Assembly (NCBI RefSeq): GCF_003464595.1
Contig: NZ_QRZF01000004.1
Location: 310,001-374,000 of the forward strand
Length of the DNA stretch: 64,000 nt
Origin: Bacteroides intestinalis
GTDB lineage: Bacteria; Bacteroidota; Bacteroidia; Bacteroidales; Bacteroidaceae
Reading direction: 5' to 3'
This document shows, in pieces, positions 1 to 9,600 of this stretch. Numbering within the stretch: position 1 is the stretch's first letter; each line of letters begins with the position of its first letter. A program made the translations under genes and the position numbers. Below the pieces are notes generated by a model. That model was not told where the DNA came from, did no database searches, and saw only the letters and a list, made by a program, of their open reading frames with translations.

Positions 1-1700
1 GCGGCCTGCACCGGATATTTCACAAGCTGGAAATAAGCATCCTGCCTGTCCGCCGGAATGTTACTCTCCATTCTCTCGACAACATCGGACAAGACGGTAT
101 AAGATCTCAGACGCTCACTAATGGTTTGCTCGCTCCAAGGCAGATCTTTAATCACCTTGTATTTCGGATCGCGCTCTTCTTCACGCGTATTTCCCATAAA
201 TTCGGGCTTACGGATGTAGGATAGCTGGTAATGTGCTTCCATGGCAGGCAACAGTTCCTCGGCACAATTACTTCCAAATTCCCGCTCCAACCAAGATTTC
301 AGATGGGCAGTGACTCCTATTTCGTTCACTTCATCGATGTTCCACGCCATATCCAGAAAAAGTTCTATCTGATATTCCGCAGGCTTGATATCACCCACAT
401 TCAATACCCACATCTTCTGAATGCCACGGTCGTAAGCCAACTTCATTTGTTGATGGAGTAGATAAGGGCTGAAAGTTCCCAACCAAAGATAATCGTGAGG
501 ACGGCCCCAGTAAGATACATGGTAATAAATACCGTTGCCTCCTTTACGGGCACGCTCTTCCGCCGTCGGGAAGTGACGGATATACCCGTAATTATCATCA
601 CACCAGATCAACGTTACATCATCAGGCACCTGTAAGCCGGCATTATAAATATCCAACACCTCTTTATAAGGAATAAATGCTTGCGGAATAGTTGTAACAT
701 CTTTATTGACATACTTCTGCAAGAGTCCGCGCTGGTCTTTAAGCACACGTTCCAATACAGCCTTCTGTTCTGCTACGGTTTTGGCTCCCTGCATCTGTCC
801 GTCGTGCACACCACGCATACCCAAAGTATAGATATTACCTTGTTGAGCAACCTCTTTCACCCGGTCTTCCCAGAATTTATAAACAGACGCACTATTATTC
901 ACATAGTCATAATCACCCTGACCGCGACGGCGCCACTCACCGGCAGCGCTACACACCATCGGTTCACAATGCGATGAACCTATAAAAATACCATATTCTT
1001 CCGCAACTTTCCTGTTGCCTTCCGTCAAGAAGAAAGGCAAAGTACATTCGTGCATCGCAGGCCAATAGGTATTGGCACGTAAACGCAGTAACAGTTCAAA
1101 AATACGTGCATTCGTCTTCGGACCGATATGTCCTTTTACATCCGACGGTTCATACGTCTGACTACTCCAAGGCATCAATCCCCAGTCTTCGTCATTGATA
1201 AATATACCCCGATATTCCACGGAAGGAGATTGCAATGTCTGATACTCTGCCGGCAACATAAAAGAAATCTTCTTCTCCGATGTTACATCCGCCCACCATT
1301 CCCAGGGAGATACACCTATCAGGCGAGATAATTCCATGATACCATAAGCCGTACCATGCGAATCACTACCTGCTACCAGCAATTTTCCATCCGGCAGAAC
1401 CTGCAAAAGGAAAGCCTGTTTCTTGCCTATCAAAGCACTTACGTCCGCACTCACAGCTTTCAGCAACGGGCTTTTTCCAACCGTACCTACTATGATATTC
1501 CCTTGCCGGGCATCTACGGCGGCAGATGCTGAAAATACCGATTGATAATCACGTATGAACAGTTTCAATGCGGTTTGCACTACCTTCTCTTCCGCATTAT
1601 CACAAGCCAACTTGACCGGTTGGTCGGAGCGCAGACTAAACTGTGCACAACAAATCTGTGTCACCCAAAGAAAAACTAAACCTATAAATCCCTTCTTCAT
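1..1700 (-). CDS. GH115 alpha-glucuronidase, partial (C-terminus outside window)
   Basis: The frame is open from an ATG at 1700 to the window edge, giving about 566 residues of an expected ~790-850. It starts with a signal peptide (MKKGFIGLVFLWVTQICCAQ). It then follows the complete GH115 at 5668-8031 almost residue for residue, sharing for example SRLIGVSPWEWWADVT, FINDEDWGLMPWSS, RANTYWPAMHEC, GMRGVHDGQMQGAKTV and YHVSYWGRPHDYLWLG. GH115 enzymes remove alpha-1,2-linked (4-O-methyl-)glucuronic acid from xylan-type chains, including internal residues; export to the periplasm or surface is inferred from the signal peptide. It lies 42 bp downstream of the esterase/deacetylase gene and is probably co-transcribed with it. 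Family assignment is firm; the exact substrate and the missing C-terminal domain cannot be judged here. Confidence 0.9.
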   Translation of the reverse strand, partial: MKKGFIGLVFLWVTQICCAQFSLRSDQPVKLACDNAEEKVVQTALKLFIRDYQSVFSASAAVDARQGNIIVGTVGKSPLLKAVSADVSALIGKKQAFLLQVLPDGKLLVAGSDSHGTAYGIMELSRLIGVSPWEWWADVTSEKKISFMLPAEYQTLQSPSVEYRGIFINDEDWGLMPWSSQTYEPSDVKGHIGPKTNARIFELLLRLRANTYWPAMHECTLPFFLTEGNRKVAEEYGIFIGSSHCEPMVCSAAGEWRRRGQGDYDYVNNSASVYKFWEDRVKEVAQQGNIYTLGMRGVHDGQMQGAKTVAEQKAVLERVLKDQRGLLQKYVNKDVTTIPQAFIPYKEVLDIYNAGLQVPDDVTLIWCDDNYGYIRHFPTAEERARKGGNGIYYHVSYWGRPHDYLWLGTFSPYLLHQQMKLAYDRGIQKMWVLNVGDIKPAEYQIELFLDMAWNIDEVNEIGVTAHLKSWLEREFGSNCAEELLPAMEAHYQLSYIRKPEFMGNTREEERDPKYKVIKDLPWSEQTISERLRSYTVLSDVVERMESNIPADRQDAYFQLVKYPVQA

Positions 1701-1742
1701 ATATTTCAATTTATTTTTCAAAGCTATATTCTATACATTTCT

Positions 1743-3440
1743 TCAAAAACTGATTTTAATGCTTCCTCCATAAGGGTTAAAATCAAATATCATTTTATCG
1801 TCCTGCTCCCGGACAGACAGTTCTTTCCCATTCTGCAAAACTTTTACTCCACTCTTTCCTTTCTTATCAACCACCATTGTCAAAGGTTCGCCAAATAACT
1901 CCTGATTCAATGCCAAACGTGGGCTGACCATCCAATGGGATTTTTTCTTCGTCACATCCAGTTGGATATTATTCCGTTCCTTAACGTAGGCAGCCACTTT
2001 ACGGAAAGTGCCCACCCATATATCATCTTCCTGCGCCTTCACCCGTTTGAAATGTTCCCACAATATATCCGGAGAAGTAAAAGCATCATAACCCACCGAA
2101 ATACCATGAATCATCGTGACTCCCCAGTCGCCTGCAATGATAAGTTCCTTCACCCATTTATCCAGTGACTCAACTGTTGACTTTGATTTCTCACCACCTA
2201 TAGCATATTGCTTCGTACGTGTACCTATTCTATCTTTTGAAGCAATCCGTAACACATCTTCATTATAAGAATTAAACGGATAACAGAAAGTCAGCGGTCT
2301 TTCACCTATTTCAGCCTGAAGAATACTATCATTCCGGTCAACTTCCACTTGCACTTCTTTCAGACTCATATTTTTCAGATTGGCATGCGACCAACTGTGA
2401 CTGGATATTTCATGCCCTTTACCGGCCATTTCCTTCATTTGCACCCAAGTCATACGTGTTTTACCTTGCTGTTCCGCCACATTCTCTATCCCTTTTCCCC
2501 ATATCCAGAAAGTACCCTTGAAACCTACTTTTTCCATTTCCGGGAAAACAAGCGTATAGTGTTCTTCTAGACCGTCATCGTAAGTATAGCTGATAGCACA
2601 TTTCTTATTATCCTTATAATCGGCCACATACACTTCAGGATCATGCTGCTGTACATACGGTGCCAGTGCCGGAACAACCTTAGCAACAGCTTCCATAGCA
2701 ATGCCAGCCACTACCTTTCCGCCATAAATATTCAAATGCGTATTGTCTATTTTTCCTTTCGGACAAAAATCATAAATCCCCGCAGGCACCCACATAAAGA
2801 GGCTTTTTGATTTTTCTACGCCCATATCTACCACCAGGTCATGCGTCAGTTTATTCAGATCGACAAAAGGCACGTCCATTTCTTCAGCTACCCGGCGGGG
2901 AGAATTCAGATACTCGCCGTGCGTATCCACAAGCACATTTCCTTCCACCTCATAACTTCCTTTAGGCTCCGTCACCCCTTCAGGAGGAAAGTTTCTCCGC
3001 ACAATGGAATTAAACAGTACAGGATAAGCCCCCTTTTCGCGGGTTTCTCTTACGAAACGACGCAGGTTATCATCGAAGGTAGTTCCCGGATCGGTATGCA
3101 GTTTTTCGGAAGCTTTCTCATCATTATGTCCGAACTGAATAAACACATAATCTCCCTTTTTCAATTTGGCAAGCACCGCATCCCAACGCCCTTCATTGAT
3201 GAAACTCAATGAACTCCGTCCATTCATGGCATGATTGTCCACTGCGACATCCTCCGTCAGAAAACAGGGAAGCATCTGCCCCCAACCACGTTCCAGGTTA
3301 CCGTTCTTCAGGCTTTTGTTAGCCATAGTAGAATCGCCTATCATAAAGATGGTGATAACGTCTTTCTTTTCCGTTATAAAGGCTGAAAAGAGTAATATCG
3401 CACAGAGTGCAAACAGTAGTTTTATTTTCAGATTTTTCAT
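1743..3440 (-). CDS. Fused SGNH acetylesterase (CE12-like) and polysaccharide deacetylase (CE4/NodB-like)
   Basis: A 565-residue secreted protein with an N-terminal hydrophobic signal. Residues ~28-265 are an SGNH hydrolase of the rhamnogalacturonan-acetylesterase type: GDSTMA gives the nucleophile Ser at ~37, GHND is at ~104-107, and DNTHLN supplies Asp/His at ~232/235. Residues ~278-490 look like a NodB-fold deacetylase: TYDDG at ~286-290 holds the metal-binding Asp, and SHSWSH gives the two His at ~348 and 352. A short beta-rich tail follows. Both sets of catalytic motifs are intact, so the protein could remove two kinds of acetyl group (O-acetyl by the first half; O- or N-acetyl by the second), which would clear the way for the flanking GH115 enzymes. 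Linkage specificity is inference. Confidence 0.85.
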   Translation of the reverse strand: MKNLKIKLLFALCAILLFSAFITEKKDVITIFMIGDSTMANKSLKNGNLERGWGQMLPCFLTEDVAVDNHAMNGRSSLSFINEGRWDAVLAKLKKGDYVFIQFGHNDEKASEKLHTDPGTTFDDNLRRFVRETREKGAYPVLFNSIVRRNFPPEGVTEPKGSYEVEGNVLVDTHGEYLNSPRRVAEEMDVPFVDLNKLTHDLVVDMGVEKSKSLFMWVPAGIYDFCPKGKIDNTHLNIYGGKVVAGIAMEAVAKVVPALAPYVQQHDPEVYVADYKDNKKCAISYTYDDGLEEHYTLVFPEMEKVGFKGTFWIWGKGIENVAEQQGKTRMTWVQMKEMAGKGHEISSHSWSHANLKNMSLKEVQVEVDRNDSILQAEIGERPLTFCYPFNSYNEDVLRIASKDRIGTRTKQYAIGGEKSKSTVESLDKWVKELIIAGDWGVTMIHGISVGYDAFTSPDILWEHFKRVKAQEDDIWVGTFRKVAAYVKERNNIQLDVTKKKSHWMVSPRLALNQELFGEPLTMVVDKKGKSGVKVLQNGKELSVREQDDKMIFDFNPYGGSIKISF

Positions 3441-3539
3441 ACTAAGAAATTTTCAGTAAAAATAAGTAAGTTCATAGATACGGCGTATGGAGCTACGTAC
3501 AATTAGATGTATTATCGTACATAAAGAAGTACAATTTTT

Positions 3540-5651
3540 CTATAATCCCTTATTGACCAACAGATAATAGACTAACGCCCAGTCCTGATCATTCGCATAA
3601 GGATCGTAAAATTCCGCCTTCACACCGTCAATCTTATAGGGGTACATATAAGCACAAGACGCCTTCCCATCTTCGAAGAAAAGACAGAGATTATTCCTCA
3701 CTACATTTTCCGCACGTTTCTGATAAGAGCTATCACCGGTACATAACGCATAGTAATAATACACCGCACCGGTTATCGTACTCCAATAATGGGGAAAAGT
3801 ATCGCCAAACAGTTCACGTTTGCCAAACCAATGGCCATCCCAATGACGAATCGCAACTTCATTCAGATGGTAGCTGGGTTGGAAACCATTGAATGCTTCC
3901 AATACAGGCATTTGCCGTTTCACTTCATCCAGATATTTCTGACTACCTGTCTCCAGATAGAGCTGTGCAAGGAACTGAATGGCAGGAGCTACAATGCTTT
4001 GCTCATAATTTACTTCATGCGCAGGGTAATTCAAACCATTCTTTACAAACACATCACCTGTCTTTATAAAATCGTTCCGCAAATCCGTGTATTCTGTCTT
4101 CATTCCGGCTTCTTTCAGGCTTTGCAGTCCCAACCGAACAGGAATACCTATTGCATAAAAGCCATAACCAAACTGCTGGAACATAGATTTCAGAGTCTTA
4201 TAGCCATCAGTCACAAATTGTTTGTCGCCAGTTACTTTATACATCTGAAAATAGAGTTCTGCCACCCACATATAATTATACCCACGGTTGCGATTCTTCT
4301 GGTCTACACTCGAATAGGTTACGTAATTATCCGTTTGCAGTTTCCGACGTACAAAATCAGCGTACCTCAAAAGAGATTGCTTTAATTCCGGGTCTTTAGT
4401 CAGCAAATACTGTTTTACCAGTAATACCCCCATGCCCAGACGTTCCGCGCCTTCATCGCGATCCACCGGATTACAGTTTGGCGTATCATTCAGATAAATG
4501 CTATCACCTTCATTATCATAAACCATATAAGCCCCATTACGCAAATCAGACGGATTGTTCATCTGTTGACGAGTACGAATAAAATCGACACGTTTTCGGA
4601 TTAAATCAGCCGTATTGCTGATGACCAGACAGTCTGCATGAGTTTGCTTATTTCCATTGTAATAGAAATCAAAACGTACCTCACCAGCCTGTTTCATCGG
4701 TACTTCTACGAAACAAAGATTCCCTTCCTGCTTTACGGGGACAGGTACTCCATTCATTTTAGCGGTACACGCTTTCAAAGGTTCCAGACTCCGGCATTCC
4801 ACACGGGCTTTCTCTCCTTTCTCAAATACATATTTATTGCAAGATACAAGTACACTCCCTTTTTCCAGAAGCTTACGGCGGAAATCATCATTCCCATTGT
4901 GAGCAAAAATATGCCACTCTAATGAATAGCTTTCTCCCGGCTTCAACAATAAATCCGGCAGATCCAATGCAGTGATACCTCTTGTTTGTGAGTTTGCCTT
5001 TTTACGTCCACGTTCCCAGATTTCATAGTTTCTGATAGCTCCGTTCGTCACCACCAGTCCCAGATGGGGAGTAAAATCTCCCATACGGATAGCATTGACA
5101 TAGGCAGCACTTCCACCTTTCCAAATATGCGTATGAGCACGGGAATTAATGCATTGTTGTGCATCCGGATAATTATCATTGAAAGGAGTATAGATAGCCA
5201 CATCATATAAAGACACAGGTTCTTCTCCTTCATTGGTAAAAGAATACCCCTCTATTAAATCACCTTGAACCAGTTTCCGCCTTACTTGAACACAAATATC
5301 ATTCTCACGATACATCACATCCATACCGTCAGCACTAATATTAACAGGAGTTTTCCATTCTCTTTTTATGCTTTCCCGCCCTTTAGTTATGGTAAAATAG
5401 CCCAATCCCCAGCCATAGTTTTCTTTCACCCAAGCATATTGAGTACCATCAACCTTGACGAGCCAATTCATATCACGTTCATCTCCTTTTATTTTCAGCT
5501 CACTTATTGCTCCGGTTGAAGAATTAACTTTCAACTCAACAGGGAGATTTTCAGCAGATGAAAAAACAGATGTAGTTAAAGGACAAAAAAGAAAAAAAAC
5601 ACCAAGCAGCATTATACTCATGCTGCTTGATTTTAAATTAGATGTTTCCAT
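3540..5651 (-). CDS. Secreted six-hairpin (alpha/alpha)-barrel protein, probable glycosidase of unassigned family
   Basis: A 703-residue protein. After an N-terminal hydrophobic export signal there is a beta-rich N-terminal half (~35-330) with many Trp/Tyr, resembling the beta-sandwich that precedes alpha/alpha-barrel enzymes. A helical half (~345-703) has the repeated hairpin pattern of six-hairpin glycosidases. Acidic and aromatic stretches that look active-site-like are DRDEGAERLGMG, YPAHEVNYEQS and HWDGHWFGKRELFGD. I cannot place it in a numbered GH or PL family with confidence. It lies 16 bp downstream of the complete GH115 and upstream of the esterase, so it belongs to the same transcript and probably acts on the same acidic glycan. 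A lyase or an unsaturated-uronyl hydrolase are alternatives. Confidence 0.6.
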   Translation of the reverse strand: METSNLKSSSMSIMLLGVFFLFCPLTTSVFSSAENLPVELKVNSSTGAISELKIKGDERDMNWLVKVDGTQYAWVKENYGWGLGYFTITKGRESIKREWKTPVNISADGMDVMYRENDICVQVRRKLVQGDLIEGYSFTNEGEEPVSLYDVAIYTPFNDNYPDAQQCINSRAHTHIWKGGSAAYVNAIRMGDFTPHLGLVVTNGAIRNYEIWERGRKKANSQTRGITALDLPDLLLKPGESYSLEWHIFAHNGNDDFRRKLLEKGSVLVSCNKYVFEKGEKARVECRSLEPLKACTAKMNGVPVPVKQEGNLCFVEVPMKQAGEVRFDFYYNGNKQTHADCLVISNTADLIRKRVDFIRTRQQMNNPSDLRNGAYMVYDNEGDSIYLNDTPNCNPVDRDEGAERLGMGVLLVKQYLLTKDPELKQSLLRYADFVRRKLQTDNYVTYSSVDQKNRNRGYNYMWVAELYFQMYKVTGDKQFVTDGYKTLKSMFQQFGYGFYAIGIPVRLGLQSLKEAGMKTEYTDLRNDFIKTGDVFVKNGLNYPAHEVNYEQSIVAPAIQFLAQLYLETGSQKYLDEVKRQMPVLEAFNGFQPSYHLNEVAIRHWDGHWFGKRELFGDTFPHYWSTITGAVYYYYALCTGDSSYQKRAENVVRNNLCLFFEDGKASCAYMYPYKIDGVKAEFYDPYANDQDWALVYYLLVNKGL

Positions 5652-5667
5652 AGATTAATCGTTTTTA

Positions 5668-8031
5668 CTAATTCAATTGATACATTTCTATCTGATCAAT
5701 CACTACTCCTTCATCAAGTGCTTTTATAGTCAAATTGTGCTTCTTCCTCTTTTTAACCGGAAGAACCACTCGTCTGATAGCCTGATTGCGCAAAACATTC
5801 TCTTTCCATTCCTCACTACGTCCCTGAGTTTCGTAAGAAACTGTCTGAGCATTCTTTTTATCTATCGAAACAGAAAAGCGTAACTGTCCTCCATGTATAG
5901 GATGATTTGGCAATAACCGGATTTCAACTTCTACAGAATCACCGGGACATTCGCCAAAATCAAAAGACAATTCTTTGTTCTTTTCAAGCATTACAGCCTT
6001 TTCTTCATAACCAAGTCCCTCACAAGACACTGCATCACCTGCCGAATATTCCGCTCCATTCCATTTATATAAACCCGGGGAATCCTCTAACATAGGTGTT
6101 TCGACCGATGATCTGTCTACCGGCTCAAATACTGGCAATCTGCGCGGCTGATGATCCATCATACGGTGCCACTTACCATTATTACGTATACCTATATTAT
6201 ATATGCGGGTCAGCGAAGCAATACTATCATAAGCAGCATCACTTTTATTCCAGTTCATCTCCCCATGACGGGCAAACTGTGCATAAAGCATTTTCTTATT
6301 CATTTCAGCAGTAGCCTGTACCGGGTATTTTATCAATTGGAAATAAGCATCCTGTCTATCCTGTTGAATTCGTGAAGCCAACTTTTCCACTTTGTCCGAA
6401 ATGACATGATAATCTTCAAGACGCTTATTGATGTACGACCTACTCCAAGGCATATCTTTCACAATCCGGTATGCATTCGTATGGTATTCTTCTTCACGGG
6501 TATTTCCCATAAATTCCGGTTTACGGATATAGGACAAACGATAATGTTCCATCATAACCGGCAAGAGGTCTTCACCTATAGCTTCTCCAAACTCACGCTT
6601 CAGAAAATTACATAAATGACCAGACACACCTTCTTCGATAACCTGATCGATATTCCATGCCATATCCAAGAATAGCTCTGTCTGATACTCTATCGGCTTG
6701 ATATCTCCTACATTCAATATCCATATTTTTTGTATGCCACGATCATAAGCCTCTTTCATCTGTTGATATAGCAAAGCCGGACTAAACGTTCCTAACCAAA
6801 GGTAATCGTGTGGACGCCCCCAATATGAAACATGGTAATAAACTCCATTTCCTCCTTTACGAGTACGCTCTACTTCCGTCGGAAAATGCTTTATATAGCC
6901 ATAATTATCATCACACCACATGAGTGTTACATCTTCAGGAACTTCCAGCCCGGCACGATAAATATCGAGCACTTCTTTATAAGGGATAAAAACTTGTGGA
7001 ATAGCCTCAACATCTTTATTCACATATTTTCGTAATAAATCACGTTGATCTTTCAACACACGTTCCAACACAGCTTTCTGTTCTTCCACTGTTTTAGCAC
7101 CTTGCATCTGTCCATCATGCACACCACGCATGCCAACCGTATATAAAATTTCCTGCTCCGAAACTTCCTTAAGCCGTTCTTCCCAAAAATGGCATACCGA
7201 ACTGCTATTTTTCACATAGTCGTAATCACCTTTTCCTCTTCGGTTCCACTCACCGGCAGTACTACAAGCCATAGGTTCACAATGAGACCCACCTATATAA
7301 ATACCAAACTTTTCTGCAGCTTCCCTATTTCCGGGAGTGAGGAAAAATGGAACCGAACATTCGTGCATGGCAGGCCAGTATGTATTAGCTCGCAGACGGA
7401 GCAACAATTCAAAAATACGTTCATTTGTTTGTGGCCCTATGCGTCCGGGTTTATACCACGGCTCATAATTCAAACTACTCCAAGGCATCAATCCCCAATC
7501 TTCATCATTAATAAAGATACCACGGTATTCTACCGAAGGAGACTGCACCATCTTATAATCGGCAGCTAAGTGAAAAGCCTCTTTCTTCTCAGGTGTTACG
7601 TCTGCCCACCATTCCCAAGGAGATACTCCTATCAAACGGGACAATTCCATTATACCATAGGCAGTGCCAGGTGAATCACTTCCTGCAACCAACAACCTTC
7701 CACCCGGCAATGCTGATATGAGAAAAGCCTGATTCTTACTCTTTAAATCTGATATATCTACTCCGGTAGCGGCTATTAAAGGACTTTTATCAACTGTACC
7801 TACAATAATTCCGCCATGGTTAACACTAATAGTAGCAGGAGCAGAAAATACAGTTTCATAATCACGTGCAAACAACTGTAAAGCAGTTTGTACCACCTTC
7901 TCTTCCGTATTATCACAAGCCACTGTTACCGATTGACCAGAACGGAGACTGAATTGTGCACTACAAATCTGCGTAACCCCAAGAAACAATAAGCCTAAAA
8001 TACCTATCTTCATATATTGTATTTTTTTCAA
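5668..8031 (-). CDS. GH115 alpha-glucuronidase
   Basis: A complete 787-residue secreted protein with a signal peptide ending near ICSAQ. GH115 hallmarks include SRLIGVSPWEWWADVT, FINDEDWGLMPWSS, LLRLRANTYWPAMHEC, MRGVHDGQMQGAKTV, LMWCDDNYGYIKHFP and HVSYWGRPHDYLWLG. The C-terminal ~130 residues form a beta-sandwich of the kind seen in GH115 structures. Expected reaction: release of alpha-1,2-(4-O-methyl)glucuronic acid from glucuronoxylan or a similar chain. Its start overlaps the stop of the upstream GH43 gene by 4 bp (ATGA), a sign of translational coupling. A close paralogue lies at 1-1700, so the two may divide substrates by chain context or position. Confidence 0.93.
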   Translation of the reverse strand: MKKIQYMKIGILGLLFLGVTQICSAQFSLRSGQSVTVACDNTEEKVVQTALQLFARDYETVFSAPATISVNHGGIIVGTVDKSPLIAATGVDISDLKSKNQAFLISALPGGRLLVAGSDSPGTAYGIMELSRLIGVSPWEWWADVTPEKKEAFHLAADYKMVQSPSVEYRGIFINDEDWGLMPWSSLNYEPWYKPGRIGPQTNERIFELLLRLRANTYWPAMHECSVPFFLTPGNREAAEKFGIYIGGSHCEPMACSTAGEWNRRGKGDYDYVKNSSSVCHFWEERLKEVSEQEILYTVGMRGVHDGQMQGAKTVEEQKAVLERVLKDQRDLLRKYVNKDVEAIPQVFIPYKEVLDIYRAGLEVPEDVTLMWCDDNYGYIKHFPTEVERTRKGGNGVYYHVSYWGRPHDYLWLGTFSPALLYQQMKEAYDRGIQKIWILNVGDIKPIEYQTELFLDMAWNIDQVIEEGVSGHLCNFLKREFGEAIGEDLLPVMMEHYRLSYIRKPEFMGNTREEEYHTNAYRIVKDMPWSRSYINKRLEDYHVISDKVEKLASRIQQDRQDAYFQLIKYPVQATAEMNKKMLYAQFARHGEMNWNKSDAAYDSIASLTRIYNIGIRNNGKWHRMMDHQPRRLPVFEPVDRSSVETPMLEDSPGLYKWNGAEYSAGDAVSCEGLGYEEKAVMLEKNKELSFDFGECPGDSVEVEIRLLPNHPIHGGQLRFSVSIDKKNAQTVSYETQGRSEEWKENVLRNQAIRRVVLPVKKRKKHNLTIKALDEGVVIDQIEMYQLN

Positions 8032-9416
8032 AAGTAATAAATATCATCTATAGTCACAAAAGTATTGTCACTTCCATAGATTGTTTTTGATTTATCCGTC
8101 CACACAGGTTTTATACCTGTTACTTCAACCAACAATGTATAATTACCTTTCTCCATTTCCGGTGTCATAATACGGATTGCCTTTTCTGAATATTTGCTAT
8201 AAAAATCCACCAACGAAGAATATACTGTATCCTTCTTCGCATTCAATACACTCACCCGGGCATATCCGCTATGGCTATCAGATTTCCCGACAACTGCTAC
8301 ATGAGTCCCTCTGAAAGATACAGCTAATACACTGCCTTTTGCATTTGAAACAAAACATCCTCTGTTTTCAGTCCAGCCCACAGCAGGTTTTATGTTTTTC
8401 ATAGATACCTGCTTACCTTTACGAAGTATATCCACCGGCTTCAAGGTATTAAGGTCCCAACACTGCCAATACTCAGGAATAGATAACTTTGTCCCATTAA
8501 CTTGCATCGGCATCCAAACGTATGTAGCGGCTGAAGCTTGATGAGGATATGACCATCTATCTCCCATAAACATAGGTACGATATCATTCCCCCGCTTCAA
8601 GGGAAAAACGAAAGTGCTCTGAGAATTATAAGTCAAAGTTCCTTCCGGACAGAACAAGCCTTGCTTTGTCCAAGGCCCTTCTATTTTCGGGGCCGTGAAA
8701 TAAAAGTTATCATTCTTCTCCCAACTGGTCAGATTAGAATAAAGCATATAATAAATGCCGTCTTTCTTGAACATAGCAGGTGATTCACCTGAGCCTTTCA
8801 CATGCGCAACCTCCATCTCTATTGATCGGTAATTATCACTCAACCGATATATCGGTCCATGATGAATCAGCAAATATCCTTTGCCATCCGTATCTTGAAA
8901 AGTTCCCATATCCCAACGCTGAACAGGTTTTCCTTGATAAAGTAACGGTCCCTGCAACTGATATTCGCCATTAATGGTTTTACAGGTGGCATACCCGATA
9001 TAAGGGTCTTTGTATCCCATATCATCAGCATGCATAAACATTACAAACTCACCGGTAGAAGGGCATTTCATTACTTTCACACGTTCACCTACACGATTAG
9101 GCCCTAATATGCCATCCGGTTGCACGGTCAGGACTACCCGCTCGAACTTCCAGTTAACCAAGTCATCCGAAGAGTAGCAAGAAAATCCCGGAAAAGCATT
9201 GCTTTCATCTGATTTCCACTCACCAAACAGATAATACCTCCCCTTTTCTTCTACAATGCAAGCACCATGCGCATTGACAATATTGCCATGATCATCAAAC
9301 CACGGCATGCCATTTCGAATAACCTTCTCCACATTTTGGGCAAAGCAATATATCCCCTCTCCTATTCCTCCAATGAGGAGCCACACTAATAATACATATT
9401 TCATATACCTTATCAA
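8028..9416 (-). CDS. GH43-like beta-propeller enzyme (exo-galactanase type, subfamily 24/34-like)
   Basis: A 462-residue secreted protein with an N-terminal signal (to about CFAQ). The five-bladed propeller starts with a block containing IVNAHGACIVEEKGRYYLFG, the signature of the GH43 subgroup that includes exo-beta-1,3-galactanases and related beta-galactosidases. In this subgroup the usual catalytic-base Asp of blade 1 (the DP motif) is replaced, and no such Asp is visible here. The region WDMGTFQDTDGKGYLL and the ESPAMFKKDGIYYMLYS block (candidate acid Glu) fit the fold. The last ~120 residues form a separate beta-sandwich. It is the first gene after susD, behind a hairpin. Substrate could be a galactoside or another cap of the locus A glycan; the subfamily is inferred from motifs only. 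Confidence 0.75.
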   Translation of the reverse strand: MIRYMKYVLLVWLLIGGIGEGIYCFAQNVEKVIRNGMPWFDDHGNIVNAHGACIVEEKGRYYLFGEWKSDESNAFPGFSCYSSDDLVNWKFERVVLTVQPDGILGPNRVGERVKVMKCPSTGEFVMFMHADDMGYKDPYIGYATCKTINGEYQLQGPLLYQGKPVQRWDMGTFQDTDGKGYLLIHHGPIYRLSDNYRSIEMEVAHVKGSGESPAMFKKDGIYYMLYSNLTSWEKNDNFYFTAPKIEGPWTKQGLFCPEGTLTYNSQSTFVFPLKRGNDIVPMFMGDRWSYPHQASAATYVWMPMQVNGTKLSIPEYWQCWDLNTLKPVDILRKGKQVSMKNIKPAVGWTENRGCFVSNAKGSVLAVSFRGTHVAVVGKSDSHSGYARVSVLNAKKDTVYSSLVDFYSKYSEKAIRIMTPEMEKGNYTLLVEVTGIKPVWTDKSKTIYGSDNTFVTIDDIYYF

Positions 9417-9537
9417 TTTCTTAAAAAATAAAAACTAATATCTATTCACGCCATTACACAAGTTGAAATCAAACAGAGTTTCATCATCAGTCTGCTTTAC
9501 CAACCAATCTACTTCTGTTACATAAAGAATGTATAAA

Positions 9538-9565
9538 TAAGAGGGAATATAGAAACTCCCTCTTA
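9538..9565. terminator. Hairpin after susD-1 (terminator or attenuator)
   Basis: A perfect 9-bp stem, TAAGAGGGA / TCCCTCTTA, with a 10-nt loop lies between the susD-1 stop (9601) and the next gene's start (9416). On the minus strand it is followed by a T-rich stretch. It could partly end the susCD transcript and so lower expression of the downstream enzymes. Confidence 0.6.
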
Positions 9566-9600
9566 AATTATATGGAAAAACAATCTTACTTGTCTGTCAT

